Part shown: positions 12,451 to 24,700 of the stretch, in pieces | Layout of the letters: every line of letters begins with the position of its first letter | Numbering within the stretch: the stretch's first letter is position 1 | DNA from: Chromobotia macracanthus | Taxonomy: Eukaryota > Chordata > Actinopteri > Cypriniformes > Botiidae | Assembly: GCA_036877525.1 (NCBI GenBank) | Contig: JAZGTH010000011.1 | Span: 1,487,501-1,551,500 of the forward strand | Length of the DNA stretch: 64,000 nt | Direction of reading: 5' to 3' | Notes under the pieces: model-generated | Told to the model about the DNA's origin: nothing | Seen by the model: the letters and a program-made list of their open reading frames with translations, nothing else | Databases searched by the model: none | Position numbers and translations under genes: made by a program

Positions 12451-12819
12451 CACATACGTTATGTCAGTAACTCATTTTTTAATATTATAGTATCATGAAA
12501 AATCTGTCACAGGTCAAAGTGTTAAAGGGGCCAGAGCAGTATGCAATCAGAGGGCCAGAATCTCTACTGCTCTGTGTGTATGAACAAGCTCACGATTACC
12601 CTGCGTCTTGCTTGCTCAGTTACGTTCTGATCAGGATGTTTTTATCCAATATATGCAAACTTGTCATTTGCACAACTCTTGAGATCTGTGATGTTCTAAA
12701 GCCACAAACTCATGTGGGCAGAACTACTAACTGGCAGCTAGTTTATAAGAATTTCACAATATTTGACAAAGTAAAGCCTCACTTCATTTTTACTTCACCT
12801 CACCCGCTGTGTGTCCATC

Positions 12820-12942
12820 GTGCAGACACTGCTGCCGGCTGCGAGTCTCCTGCAGCTCAACTGCCTGGACATTCACGGCTTTACAGAGATGCATGCCTGC
12901 AGTGAGCTGCTCAAGTCGGCCCATATGTATGTCCTGCAGCAC
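12820..12942 (+). pseudogene. KLHL17 BTB/BACK fragment, decayed
   Basis: Forty-one codons read VQTLLPAASLLQLN, then directly CLDIHGFTEMHACSELLKSA and HMYVLQH. Remembered human KLHL17 has VQTLLPAASLLQLN, eighteen further residues (GVRDACCK...LDPSN), then CLGIRGFADAHSCSDLLKAA and HRYVLQH. So the fragment keeps about 32 of 41 identities but has a 54-nt in-frame deletion at the BTB/BACK junction. It then breaks off after YVLQH, and the rest of BACK and all kelch repeats are absent from the next 5.5 kb. The position, between samd11 and plekhn1 on the + strand, is the tetrapod position of KLHL17. Another KLHL paralogue is possible by sequence alone, but the location favours KLHL17. It is not a functional gene. 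Confidence 0.8.
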
Positions 12943-13420
12943 TGCCGAGTCCATTTTAGGTTTTTAAATAAGAACAATTTACAGCAGGATGTTCCTCGCA
13001 CTCCTTGAACTTTACAGGCTCTTGTTTGTTGAATTTGATCAAGTATAGATTTATTCAGGATATTGAAAAAGAGGTGACATACATTGTACCTGTTACATGA
13101 TGTGTAAGTATGCGAGAAGCCGAGCCATAACAGTCTCTGGAGGCAAATGGTTTTGTCTATGGATGTGTAATTATATATCTGCTACTAGAATCACTTCCTG
13201 TCACATTAACCTTGAGTTTTTCATGAACAAAACATTTTGATCCTGCCTCTCCTGCTCTTTGTGGCTCAGCTGCTGTGTGACCTAAGAAGCTTTGAATCGT
13301 TGATCCTTTAGACTCAGAAGTGATGCTGGTCACCTTTTACAAAATCTACTTCAGGATCTATCACGCATATTTACAAAGATTGTGTCTTGGCAGACAATAA
13401 TATTGTAGTTCTGCTGTGCT

Positions 13421-13434
13421 GCACCAGGTGGCAG
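13421..13434 (+). promoter_or_regulatory. CTCF-core-like motif
   Basis: GCACCAGGTGGCAG differs from the CTCF core CCASYAGRKGGCAG only at the first base. It is a motif match only. Confidence 0.25.
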
Positions 13435-14519
13435 TAATGCACAATGCTGCCCTGTCTCCCCACACCTTGCATGAACGTAGAAGCAGAAAAAAACACCCAA
13501 AATCATTTAACATTTAATACTTCATGTATTTCCTATTTATTTATTTTATGTTGCATGTAAACATATAACACAATTTTAGAGATGTTTGAGGGACCATTTC
13601 TGTCTTTAAAGAGTGAGATATAGTTTTTGGACATGCTAAGAACAAACGCAGTGTTGTGAAGATTAGTATGAAATATACAGTATTTTAAGGAGCGGATAAA
13701 CTGTTTTAATGTTTTATCATTGCCATATTGTAAAATGAAACAGAGAGTTTATGTATACAAACTTAACAGTAACTTAACGGCTCTTATGAGCTCCTTTATG
13801 TTGTAAGTCTCATTTATTGGTTTACTGTTTTTATTATACGTCTTTAGTCAAATTCTAACAGTTATTAAAGAATTATTGCTCTAACCATCTTGGATTGTCC
13901 ATAAATATCATAAATGTATAGTGTTTTCTAACCATTCCTTATTTGCCAGGGTTGTCAGTTTTAATAGTTTGTGTAGTTATGTCATTGGTAACAGCGCTAA
14001 CCAATGTGTCTTACCTCAGATGGGTAGGTTATTGATCAGCTGGTTTAGTGAGCAGTTAGATTAGTTTAAATTGATGAGAGCACAGCTCAACTCATAACAA
14101 TATGAGACTAGAAAAGTCCATTTCACTTAGATCTCAATATCATATGATTTCAAAACTTCTGAAAAGTTATGATTTCTATTCCTTGTTTTAAAGACTTGAG
14201 TCTTCAGTGATTTACACTGAATGTCAGAGCAATATGAATGTAAATGTGTTTTTACTGTATCATGCTGGTTATGTTTAGCTGTATTTAAGAACAAATGTCA
14301 ATGATTTTGGCAGTAACATCAAATACACTGCAGTATAAAACACAACACTAAATGAAATAAAGCTGTTTTCAGGTGAAATGTAACTGTATTCGTGCAATAT
14401 TTATGTGGAACATTTGTATAGTTTGTATTTAATAGTTTATGTATAGGCAACTTTATATATAGTATATTTATAATCTAATTCTGTTAGTATTTGTGTTTAG
14501 ATTTATACTGTTTCACGTC

Positions 14520-14645
14520 ATTGTTGTATGTCTGTATTTATGTAGCACCGTGGTCCTGTGAGGCACGACATTTCGTTCCACTGTATGTCCCCACATATAG
14601 CGGAATGACAATAAAGCTCAACTTGACTTGACTTGACTTGACTTG
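14520..14645 (+). mobile_element. non-LTR retrotransposon (LINE) 3' tail ending in (ACTTG)5
   Basis: GTAGCACCGTGGTCCTG, TTTCGTTCCACTGTATG and GAATGACAATAAAGCTCA lead into five perfect ACTTG copies at 14621-14645. An AATAAAG just before a short tandem tail is typical of CR1/L2-like fish LINE 3' ends, and these words match that family from memory. The 5' limit is uncertain. Confidence 0.65.
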
Positions 14646-17600
14646 TATTATCTGTTTGCTCCAATAAAAAAAAATCATATAGGCATTCTTAAAGACCCTT
14701 TACTGTTAACTACTGTCTTAAAACAATTACTCATGTCAGTCTTGTGCAATTTCCCTTTAGCATCCAGTTCATGAATGACATCATGCTGCAGGAAGTGATG
14801 TCATTTTGGTGGGAAAACAGCAGCAGGGCAAACATCAGTGAGTATTCAGCTTGAATTCTGTCATGTTTTGTGGTTTTAGTTTTTTGTTTTAGTCTAAAAT
14901 ATTTCAGATATTATCAGAACATGCTGAACGTCTGCTATACTTATTTATACTGTACTTCCATAAGCATGTTTGTCATTTAAAAGTTGCAGGGTTCAAAAGA
15001 GGCTGCATAACAGGAGTAGTTCAGCCCATCAGCATGTCATGTGAAGAGCGGACAGCTGCGCGCTCTCGCGTTACCTCTGTGACCTCATAAACCTCATAAA
15101 CACACGTTGCGTTGATGCAGACGATGCTGTATGAGGACCGAGCATTGTCCTGACTTATTTTAGCATGTGTGTATTTCTGTTGTTAGGCAAGCCCGGTGTG
15201 TGAATGAGAGCAGAGGGTCGCTCGGGGGTCTTATGATGACTTTACAGCCTGGAGAGTGAGCTGCAGACATACACACATAAACACATCTGTAGTGTCTGTC
15301 TAAACCCAGACACCATTTATTCAGACTGCGTCATTCACCGAGTCTGCTTATTGTTAACAGCTTCTAGGCAGCATGCAAAACCCAATTAAAACAGAAATAA
15401 CTGCAGTTTTGTCTTACAGAAAATGCATGCTGTATTTCGAGTACATTATTGATTACATTATTGATTCATTTTTGCTTTTAGCATGTTCTGATAGTAAAGG
15501 GTGTGCCAGAATTAAAATTTTATGTAAAAGTCTGCAAATTTACTTTAAAACATGCTCTCCTGTGATCAGACCAGCTTGTTTAGTGTCCCAAACTGGCACC
15601 AAACTTACAAAAGTAAATACAACCAGATCAGGCATTTATAGCATTTCTTTTGACCAACAAATAATTAATAAAAATAATTCACATTGACCAAAAATCGAAC
15701 ATCAAAAGTTAGTTTTATTACACATCAAGAAAAACAAGAAACATTACTGGTCAACGGACAGTGGAGGATTGTTCTTTTCATTGTATACTAAGAAAACCCC
15801 TTGCCTTACTCGACACAAGTTTGAGATGTTTGTTGTAAATGTGGCTTAATTTAATCACGTATAACTTCAACTTCTCCATCTCTGTTAGTCATTTGTTTCA
15901 AGTTAAAAAGAAATTCTACAAAATATACCACCAAAAAACACCCGTTTGATGTGTCCCTTCAAAGCCTCAATGTATTCCACCCCTTGCGCTCTGTTATTTT
16001 TGTACTGTGAGAACTTTGACACTTTGGCTCTCTCTTCCACACACGACTCCACTGAAAACTGCTAGAGGTGTGAAGTTAGTGCCCTAATGCACCAGAATCT
16101 GAAAAACCTGAGAAGACTTCCCACCTACCAGAAGACAGCCTTGCTGAAGTGTGTGTGTGTGTGAGACAGAGAGAGATCCCGACCCACAGCGTACACACAG
16201 ACTGGAGTATGTCAGTCTGTGTTAGTATGTTCAGATAAACCGTTTATGATATAAACTAACATTAGTCTGATATTCTGTACATTTGTCAGGTCATAATGAT
16301 AAATAGTGCTTAAAGCCACAGACCAGCATATTTGGTAATTCCTGTAGTCTTATCTATAAAACTGTAGTCTTTATTTAAAATACTATTTAAAAATAGCAGT
16401 GAGGTTGAATAATGAATAATTGATACTATTGCAGCAGATGAAGATGTCTAAAATGCAGGTCAGAGAATGGCTGGAGTATGAAGGATATAAATCATAAGTG
16501 AATGGGGACTGACAATTCAGCAGTTTTTCCTCTATTTGTTTAATAAATAAATTTTCCTGAGTGTCCTCAGAAAGGAGTAAGTCAGGAGGAAAAGGAAAGG
16601 AGGAAATAAGTCATTGTTTTGAGTAAGATCGGAAGAAGATCTGCTCTCACAGAATGTTGATGATACACTGTTGAGGTTATTTACCTCCATATTCTTCAAT
16701 TTCCTTTTGTACCTAATTTCAAACTGACTTGAGCAACCTGAGAGACAAGTTATTTTTTCTCTTTGCTAGTACAAATCTTCTGTTTTTACAGATTGTAAAT
16801 GCTGCTGTTAGACAGTATTTATTCTAACTATTGACTAAATGAACAAAGTAACCTTTCTACAGCTTCTATTTTTAGATTTGCAGCCCTCAGTTTTGTCTGT
16901 AAAGGTTTTAAACATCCTCCACTAACACCTGCATATATTGACATTGACATATATTGTCGTGATCTGACAGTTACTCTAAAAAGATGCTGTCGAAACTCCG
17001 TTAGGAACAGACAGAAACCTGAATGACGTTGTCAGATTTTCCCAGATCGTCAGATGTTTCGCTGTTTATGAAACCACAGTTTCCTTCAGGATCTTTAGTG
17101 TTTGCACACCGTGAGCGTCTCATGACTCACAGCTCTGGAGTGTTTCAGGAGAGAATCATACAACATCTCCAACTTTTCCACGACTTCTCAAGCTGATACT
17201 GGGAAAAGGTCTGTCATTCATATAATTCTTTCATCACCAGCTCATTTCCCTGTATTATTATAACGAAACTGACAGAGACTATTTGCAGGGTTATAAAATG
17301 AAAAAATGTTATGGCCACATAAATCACACTCTTGTTTTCAAGTTCAGCTGTTATTTTTCAGAGACAATAACCTAATATATGGTGTCACGTGACCAGATAT
17401 AAGCAGAAACACGCCATGGCTCTTTAAATGTCTCTTCAGCAGAAATGTGTGAGATGGAATGTGACAGTTTGGTGCCTGCAGCATGACCCGGCTCACACTT
17501 CCTGTTTCATCTGGTTTGATCAGCAGCCGCCCCACAAGAAACAATGAATGAAAGCTGAGTTTTTGTTGGCTGTTAGAAAATATCTCATGGGAATGAAAAT

Positions 17601-18479
17601 CAAGCTATTAATAGTGTAAAGCAGAAATGCATGGAATTTACTGTAGTCATTATATGTCAATAACCACTAAAACCACTACTTAGAGAAAACACGCCTTTTC
17701 TAAACAATTTTACAATTGACCAACAATTGTCTTTTACAATAATCAACACAGACAGGTGACATCACAGAAAACAGCAACTGTATTTCATTTGTTATAACAG
17801 AATATGTTTAAAGCAATCTGCATGTCTGGCGGCTCTGTGTATCTGGACTACAGATTCTCAGCAGGATTAGATTAGACTGGCTTCACTCCTCTGCATACAG
17901 AAAGTGTGACTTTTTTCATTAGCTCATATCTCACACACATGTAAACATACATGAACTCTGCTGTCATACAGCGGTCAGTATGAGAGGGTAAACGATCAAA
18001 AATGAATCACAGGCTCATAACTACAAAAATGAAACAGCTTTAAATCAACTTAAAAATAAGAATTATACAAGTGATTATTAGCAAAATCGATAAATAACTT
18101 TATGATTGTTGTGATTGTGTTATGATTGACTTTAATGTATGTTTCAGTTTTACCAATGATTTAACACTCATTCATTCTCACTTTCATTACATTCACTCGT
18201 TTAAAGCGTCTACAGTTGGTTCATTTGTTTATAACATTGTTTATCATTTGAATCCTAACAATCAAATAACAATAAGTCCTTCATAACAGGTTGAGTTTAT
18301 TTTTCTTCATTTAACTGGATCCTGTTTGACTCTGAGCACTTCTGAGCCGGTTCATGTCCAGACACCAGTCTCCATTCAGACTGTAAAATGTTTTCATCAT
18401 GTGGTCAACGTTCAGATCAGCCCCATTTGCCCACTATTAGGTGTGAAAAACTACACGTCCCCCTTTGTCACATTAGCTT

Positions 18480-18722
18480 TGTTTAGTGAAGGAATCTCAC
18501 ACAGAAGGTGTGAATTTCATTGCTCCGCCCCCTCTCACACACCTCACTGTATCTCCGCCCACTGACCCGCCCCCTGTGTTATGCCTCCCCGCTCATGTGT
18601 CTGCTGCTTCAGTATCATCTCACTGCTGTGTTGTACAGACACACACTTGCTCCACAGAGATTGGATTACAACAGGGATCAGTGAAGACTTGCAGACAGAC
18701 ACGCATTTATCTCAGGATCAGC
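18480..18722 (+). promoter_or_regulatory. plekhn1 promoter and 5' UTR, GC-box type
   Basis: Three CCGCCC-type GC boxes (CTCCGCCCCCTC near 18522, TCCGCCCACT near 18556, CCGCCCCCTG near 18567) precede the plekhn1 start codon at 18723 by 150-200 bp. No clear TATA box is seen. This suggests an SP/KLF-driven promoter with a transcription start around 18.6 kb; the exact start is not visible. Confidence 0.5.
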
Positions 18723-21700
18723 ATGGGGAGCAGTATGTCATGTGTCCCCCAGCACAACTTCACGTTCTCCAGCAAGAGCTTCATACGGAGAAACAGGTAA
18801 GAACCACAAGAAACTTTAAGAACACAGACAGATATGCAGGCATGACACCTGGTACCTATAGCTTTCATCTAAAGGATGTCATTTAAATATCGATATTTTA
18901 TGAGCAGATGTGTACTGTCATAGAAAGATGTAAATGTATAATGTATACATAAATGTATACATAATACTAAAAAAATTTACAAAGCCATAGTGTACAATAA
19001 TTTATATGTGTGTGTGCACACGGTAGTATTTTGTACAATCTGCATTCTTCCCCTGAATGAATTCTCCAGATCAGATGAATTCATCCACTGAGCACCAGTA
19101 AATCACTGACACTTCCCATCATTGTCTCCATGAATAAGTCCAGTGTTGTTATTCTCACTGCATTCAAAGCCATGACAGATCAACAAAGAGTGAAGAACAA
19201 GTTAGTTTTGTGAGGAGCTGACACCAACTCCCTGAAGGTCTTCATTACATACATCTGACACTAATGATTATAAATGAGTCTCAGGGATAGCAAAAGACAT
19301 TTCATGAGGTGAGCAGTGTGCTTTGTAACATACGCTAGATTGTTCTTCTTTAAATGATGCACAGACATGTAAAACTGACATGTCGGCTGGTGCAAGTTAA
19401 GGGGTAACTGAGAAGACAGGACATACAATGGTAATGTAATGTTTTGGGTGAGACCCTGCGTAGCAGAATCAGGTCAGAGTAACTATCTGATCATTCTGAG
19501 TCAAGATAACTCTAGTGTGGGGTCATGACCAGGTTTGTTTTATCCCCATAACAAGCTTTGAGTTTTATCAAATAGAATACTTGACTAAAAGAGTGTCTAT
19601 CTTCTGAGCAGCAGTCGCTTGTTCAGAAGAAAGTACCCACAGGAGGGTCAGGAGAAGTCCAACAGCATCATCAACATTCTGTGCACCGTCACCCCCCGGA
19701 AGGTGAGATGTTCTTCACATGCACAGAGGAGCATGCAGACAAGTAGAAGCTGGGAATTAGATTTAACTGTTAACACTGTGTTGATACAGGAAATGTCACC
19801 CAAAGATCTTCAAACCATTGAGAACATTAGATGGGACCCTCCGTTCCCCTACGACCCGGTCAGCGGCTGGAAAAAGAGCAGCATCAACGTTAAAAACTAC
19901 GGCAGAATGATCCACAGTTCCAAAGTCCGGTTCCGCTTTCTGCACTGTCAGGTGAGACACACAGACTCACATCCAAAACATTATCAGCATGCAGTGACCA
20001 CAAAGGTACTTGGACACACGTGCCACAGGTAAAAATGTGGAAATGTCCTATCAAAATACCAAATCAAGTGGCCAGAAACCAGTTCTTAGAAACAGTCCAT
20101 AACATGTCTTTGTTGATGCCACGTCATGTGAAGACATTTAGACATTTTAAGTGTCTCTTTTGAGACCACTATATATACAATCAATCAAAATATTCACTAA
20201 ATATACACAAGCAAACTCTCAACAGAACTCTACGTCGGGAAAAATTATTCTATAAACTGTTAAAAGATGTTAGATCAGAGGTCTCCAATCCATGTTCCTG
20301 GAGGTCCACAGAGCTGCAGAGTTTAGCTCCTGTCTATTGCAGTAAAACACCTGTCTGGATGTTTCTGTCAGTCTCAAAGATCTTGATCTTGAGATGATGA
20401 AGATGGTCTAAACAGCTATGATGGTCACTTACTCATGCTGTATAAGCTAACACACAAGAAACAGGTGGATGACACAGGATGTTTTATAGTGTTTGAACGA
20501 AACATGACGTGTGTGTGTTTGCTGATTAATGAATGCAACTCAGTTTGGAGAGTTCAGACCGTGTCAGTACACGTTGAGATGTGTGGTGTTGTGAAAGGCT
20601 CAGAGATGCAGAGATTAGCCGAGGCAGGAGCATTCTGATCAAACCACTGATAGATTACACACCGTCTCTGATGCATGGCATCTGATTCAGTTTGATACTG
20701 TGAGGTCATACTGATAAAAACAAGTGTGACTGTGAAGAGAAAAAAAACCCTAAACAAGGAAAAAGACAAATATAAGGGTGAGGTCAAAGAGGAACACACT
20801 GTACATGAAATGTTATGTAACACGTGTAGAGCAGAATCCTGGATTAAACGAAGGGAAATGAGCTAGCCAAGATAAATCCATGTCTGAGGTCTCAGAGCAA
20901 ACACACACAGCTCAGCAAAATATTCACAGAGACAATGTCCATGAAGAAGCATTCAACCAGTAAAGGACTGTAGATACAATTCTGCCATCATTATACTTCT
21001 GCATCTTCATGTTACCTGTTACTTCCTGTTACTTCTGCATCTACCTTACCGTCAATTCTGCAGTAATGCATGTCTGTGGAAAAGATGGGAGGGCACTTGT
21101 GTTTGAGAGTTTAAGACAACTTAAAATCTATCAGTGTGAGCTCACAATAATCGGTGTGATTGTGTTTGTTTCTTCAGGAGGTGCACGACTGCTATCTGGA
21201 CCTGTTTCAAACACACCTTCATTTCGTCTCCAACAACACAACTGGACTCACATACCAGGTAAAAGATTCTTTGCGTAACATCTATTCATTTTGTTCACAA
21301 TCAGCACAATATACAATGAATACATCCTATACAATGAATAGGACAAAATGTAAAGGATGTCCATATACGTTCATTCCTCTGTCATTGCCTTAGACATGAG
21401 TCAGTGTTGAGAGCTCTCTCTCTCTGTGTAATCTCTCTCTGTTATGTCTATGACAGTGTTTATGTTTGTGTATTGATTTGAAAAGATGATTTGACAGTAA
21501 ATGTTTATTATTGCTGATGCAGTGTTGTGTAATACTGAACGTGTTAAAGTAATAATCACTATCAGAAGCACAAAGTCTAGAACTGATAAAGTCGGAAAAC
21601 AACTAACTGTTATTTATTTTGGGAAAACAGGGCACTCTTCCACTCAGAGAACTCAGTATTTGCAAGGTGCGCAACAGGAACAGTTTTGGTGATCCACAGG

Positions 21701-24700
21701 AGTTTGCCTTCCAGATAAACGGTGAGTGATAACTCGCTGGAGTCCAGCAGTCCGAAAACAAGATAAACTATGAAGAATTTGGGGTGTGAGATACAGTTGC
21801 ATGCATACAGCTGCTCAGCCTGAATTTGTGAAATAGTTAAAATAACTGATTTTTAATTGACCAGTACTTCATTTCCTTAAACACTACAGATATTCAGTGA
21901 CTTTTAAATAATAAATAATCAAACAAATGTTGGGTGAGACATGCATCATAAACTTTCGATGTTCAGACATTCCAGTACTAAGTTAATCCAGGACTAACTG
22001 GAGCCTTCTCTATGTGTCACTAGTCAGACGAGGGTGAAATTGTCTTTTATATGACGTGTGTCAGAACTCATTCAGCTCGAGGGTCTTTTTCATTTCTCAC
22101 AGTTAAACTTCACATTTCAGAGCACTGGACCTAAACCAGCTCTGACTGTGAAGTTTGCTTATAAAAGCTTTATGAGAAACTACCACAGAGAGACATATTT
22201 ACTTCATTGGTTTGTCATGCTGAGCAATCCACAGGAAGTTTTAAAACAATGTTCAGTTTTCCCAGAAGGCATTCTGAAAAGCTCATGAGTCAATGTGGCT
22301 GGGATTGAATCAAAAAGAATCCAAGCTGGACCGTTCTGTGATGTTAAATCCCACTCTATAATTTATCGTATTTCCTGTCCTGTCATCACTGTAAAGAGCC
22401 CTAACATCCAAACGTTCCGGGAAAAATGGTCAAACCTTACACATGTGCATGCCTTTATTAACAAACACATCATGGGAATTGTTCAGGACAGGTCTGAGGT
22501 CTAATATCTCTGCTGATAAAGGTTGGAATGTGGACCTGATAAAGGGAGATTCCAGATTCGATGCATTCTTTCAGAATAGCTGTTCTCTAGATAGCTGGTT
22601 TGCTACAAATGCATTGGCATGTTGTAAAGTCAGGAGCTCTTGAAACAGATTACCTGCTATCAGGGTCAGATGCCACAAGATCCAGGAATGACATTTCTGT
22701 GACTTAAAACAGACCAACACGTATTATTAGATGGTCAAATGTTTATTTTAACACAACGAAACAAAATATTCAGTGACTTGTTAACAGCACTTAACAACAT
22801 CCAGACGCTCATTGGTTATGTGACCATGTGTCCTAACCTCTATGTGTTTGATTTTTGTAGGGGTCGGCTTGAACCCCATCATTGTGTACTGCTCAACAGG
22901 GGAGGAAATGAACAACTGGTTTAGTCTTTTAAAAGAACAAATCGAGGCCAATGGAGGGAACGCAATCGAACCAGAAACATGCACCAGAATCAAGGTAAGA
23001 CAAAATCTGCCTTTAACTAGCATGACCTTTCAGCTACCTGCTTAAACCTGTGCATATGACTGTGATGAAATCTACATGTTATAAAAGGTGGTGTTTAGTT
23101 AGACTAGAGTTTAGAGTGACTTAATTCTGGTCACTGTGTTCCAGTAAGAATTTCATTCAGGGTAAGGTTTCTTTTCTGGCCAAACATCTACATCCCATAA
23201 TTATCAGAGACTGAGGTTGTGCAGGAAACAGATCCTTCTGAAATGTCCAGTCTGCTCCTTTATTTCTCTATATCAAGACGGGTTAATGAAGCAAACCTCA
23301 CTTTTGATTTTTAATGGTGTGTTGTTTCTGTAAGCTGCAGTGCTCAGAGGAGACGGCGGTACTGAAGGAGAAGCTGAGGAACTCTGTCAGCACTGAGCCC
23401 ATCCATGAATGGGAAGGTTCTCAGAGAGACAGTCTGGGGCCCATCACATACGTCACAAAAGCCAGAGTGAAGCACATGCCCTGTGAGGTAAGAGCAGCCA
23501 GAATGTTCTCAACCGTCCGGAAGAGACTGATGGTAGAGGAAAAATAAACACTGCATTAATTATATCAGAACATCAAATCTGATCAAATTAGGGTCTTTTA
23601 GCCTAGGGAGGGTCTAAATTTCCCACACTTTCTTGAAAGGGGTAAAGCAACTCTGTTTACACTCAGTCACAAAACTGTGTTGGTCCTTTCACAAGCCCTC
23701 ATTAGTCCACCTCTGCCTGCTATCAGTGGGTATCCTTAAACTGAGAGTATTCAAACACAAATCACAACACTCCATACAATAGATGTGTAATGTAACCAAA
23801 TATCTCAACCAGACAGAGAGAAAGCGAGCAAATAATAGTCCCTCGTAAGAGTGTTGTGAGGGTGAAGAGTATGACAGGGTGTGTAAACCAGTTGTTTCCT
23901 CACGCTCTGACTTGACTCACCTCACAGCTGTCTTTAAACACACCCTGAGCAGAGCTGAAACACACAACCACAGTCAGAGCCAGAACGTCAGGAAATCACT
24001 GCTTCACACACCACAGTCATCCTGTAACTCAACTGCTAGAGCATTGTGTTAGCAGCGCAAAGGTTGTGGGTTTGAATCCCAGAGAACACACAAAGTGCAA
24101 AGTGATGGAGATATTTCTTTTAAAAGTGAACCTTCATAATTATTTACAGTCTTCATTTATTTAATATTTTTAACAAATGTTTTATATTCAGTCATCCATG
24201 TGAGTACAGTGATGTTATCATTAATCAATCAGAATATGGGGGAAAAGGTCTGCAGTTTCTGAGAAGAGATCTGCTCTGAGGTCCACATGCTTTGTGTTTC
24301 AAGTTCTGTCTTGTGTTCAGGAGCAGTACGACCGTTTGCTGGTGATGTACCCCAACTATCTGATCATTCTGTCTGAAGAAAATGATGGCCTCTTTTACAA
24401 GGTAAATCAAAAACGTATCTCTTCCGTTTTCTCTTTCAAAAGCACAGCTGAGCACAGCAGCATTCTGTGCAGTGAACTGTGGAAATAACTGTGCATATGT
24501 TTGCAGGGAAAACTTCCTCTCAACACAATCACAGTTAAAACTCTCTGCCAAGACATCAAACCCAATACATTCATGATTGAAGGTGAGTTAACAAAACAAT
24601 AAAAAACTCATTGCAGGATCTGATATGAGTGTGAACTCATTCTGATTGTTTAAACCTTCATGCCGTTTCCTGTTTCTTCACAGATGTGTATCTCTCACGC

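Larger units (their letters stand above)
12943..18480. other. intergenic stretch between klhl17 relic and plekhn1
   Basis: No exon, kelch-repeat codons or long open frame is seen on either strand. It is mostly AT-rich. The contents I can name are a CTCF-like motif (13421-13434), a LINE 3' tail (14520-14645) and a perfect 10-bp inverted repeat (14774-14805). The missing kelch exons of KLHL17 would be expected here and are gone. Confidence 0.6.

Noticed and set aside
24021..24103. A functional tRNA gene
   Set aside because: The tRNA-like boxes belong to a SINE head; stems are mismatched and box B has a mutation.
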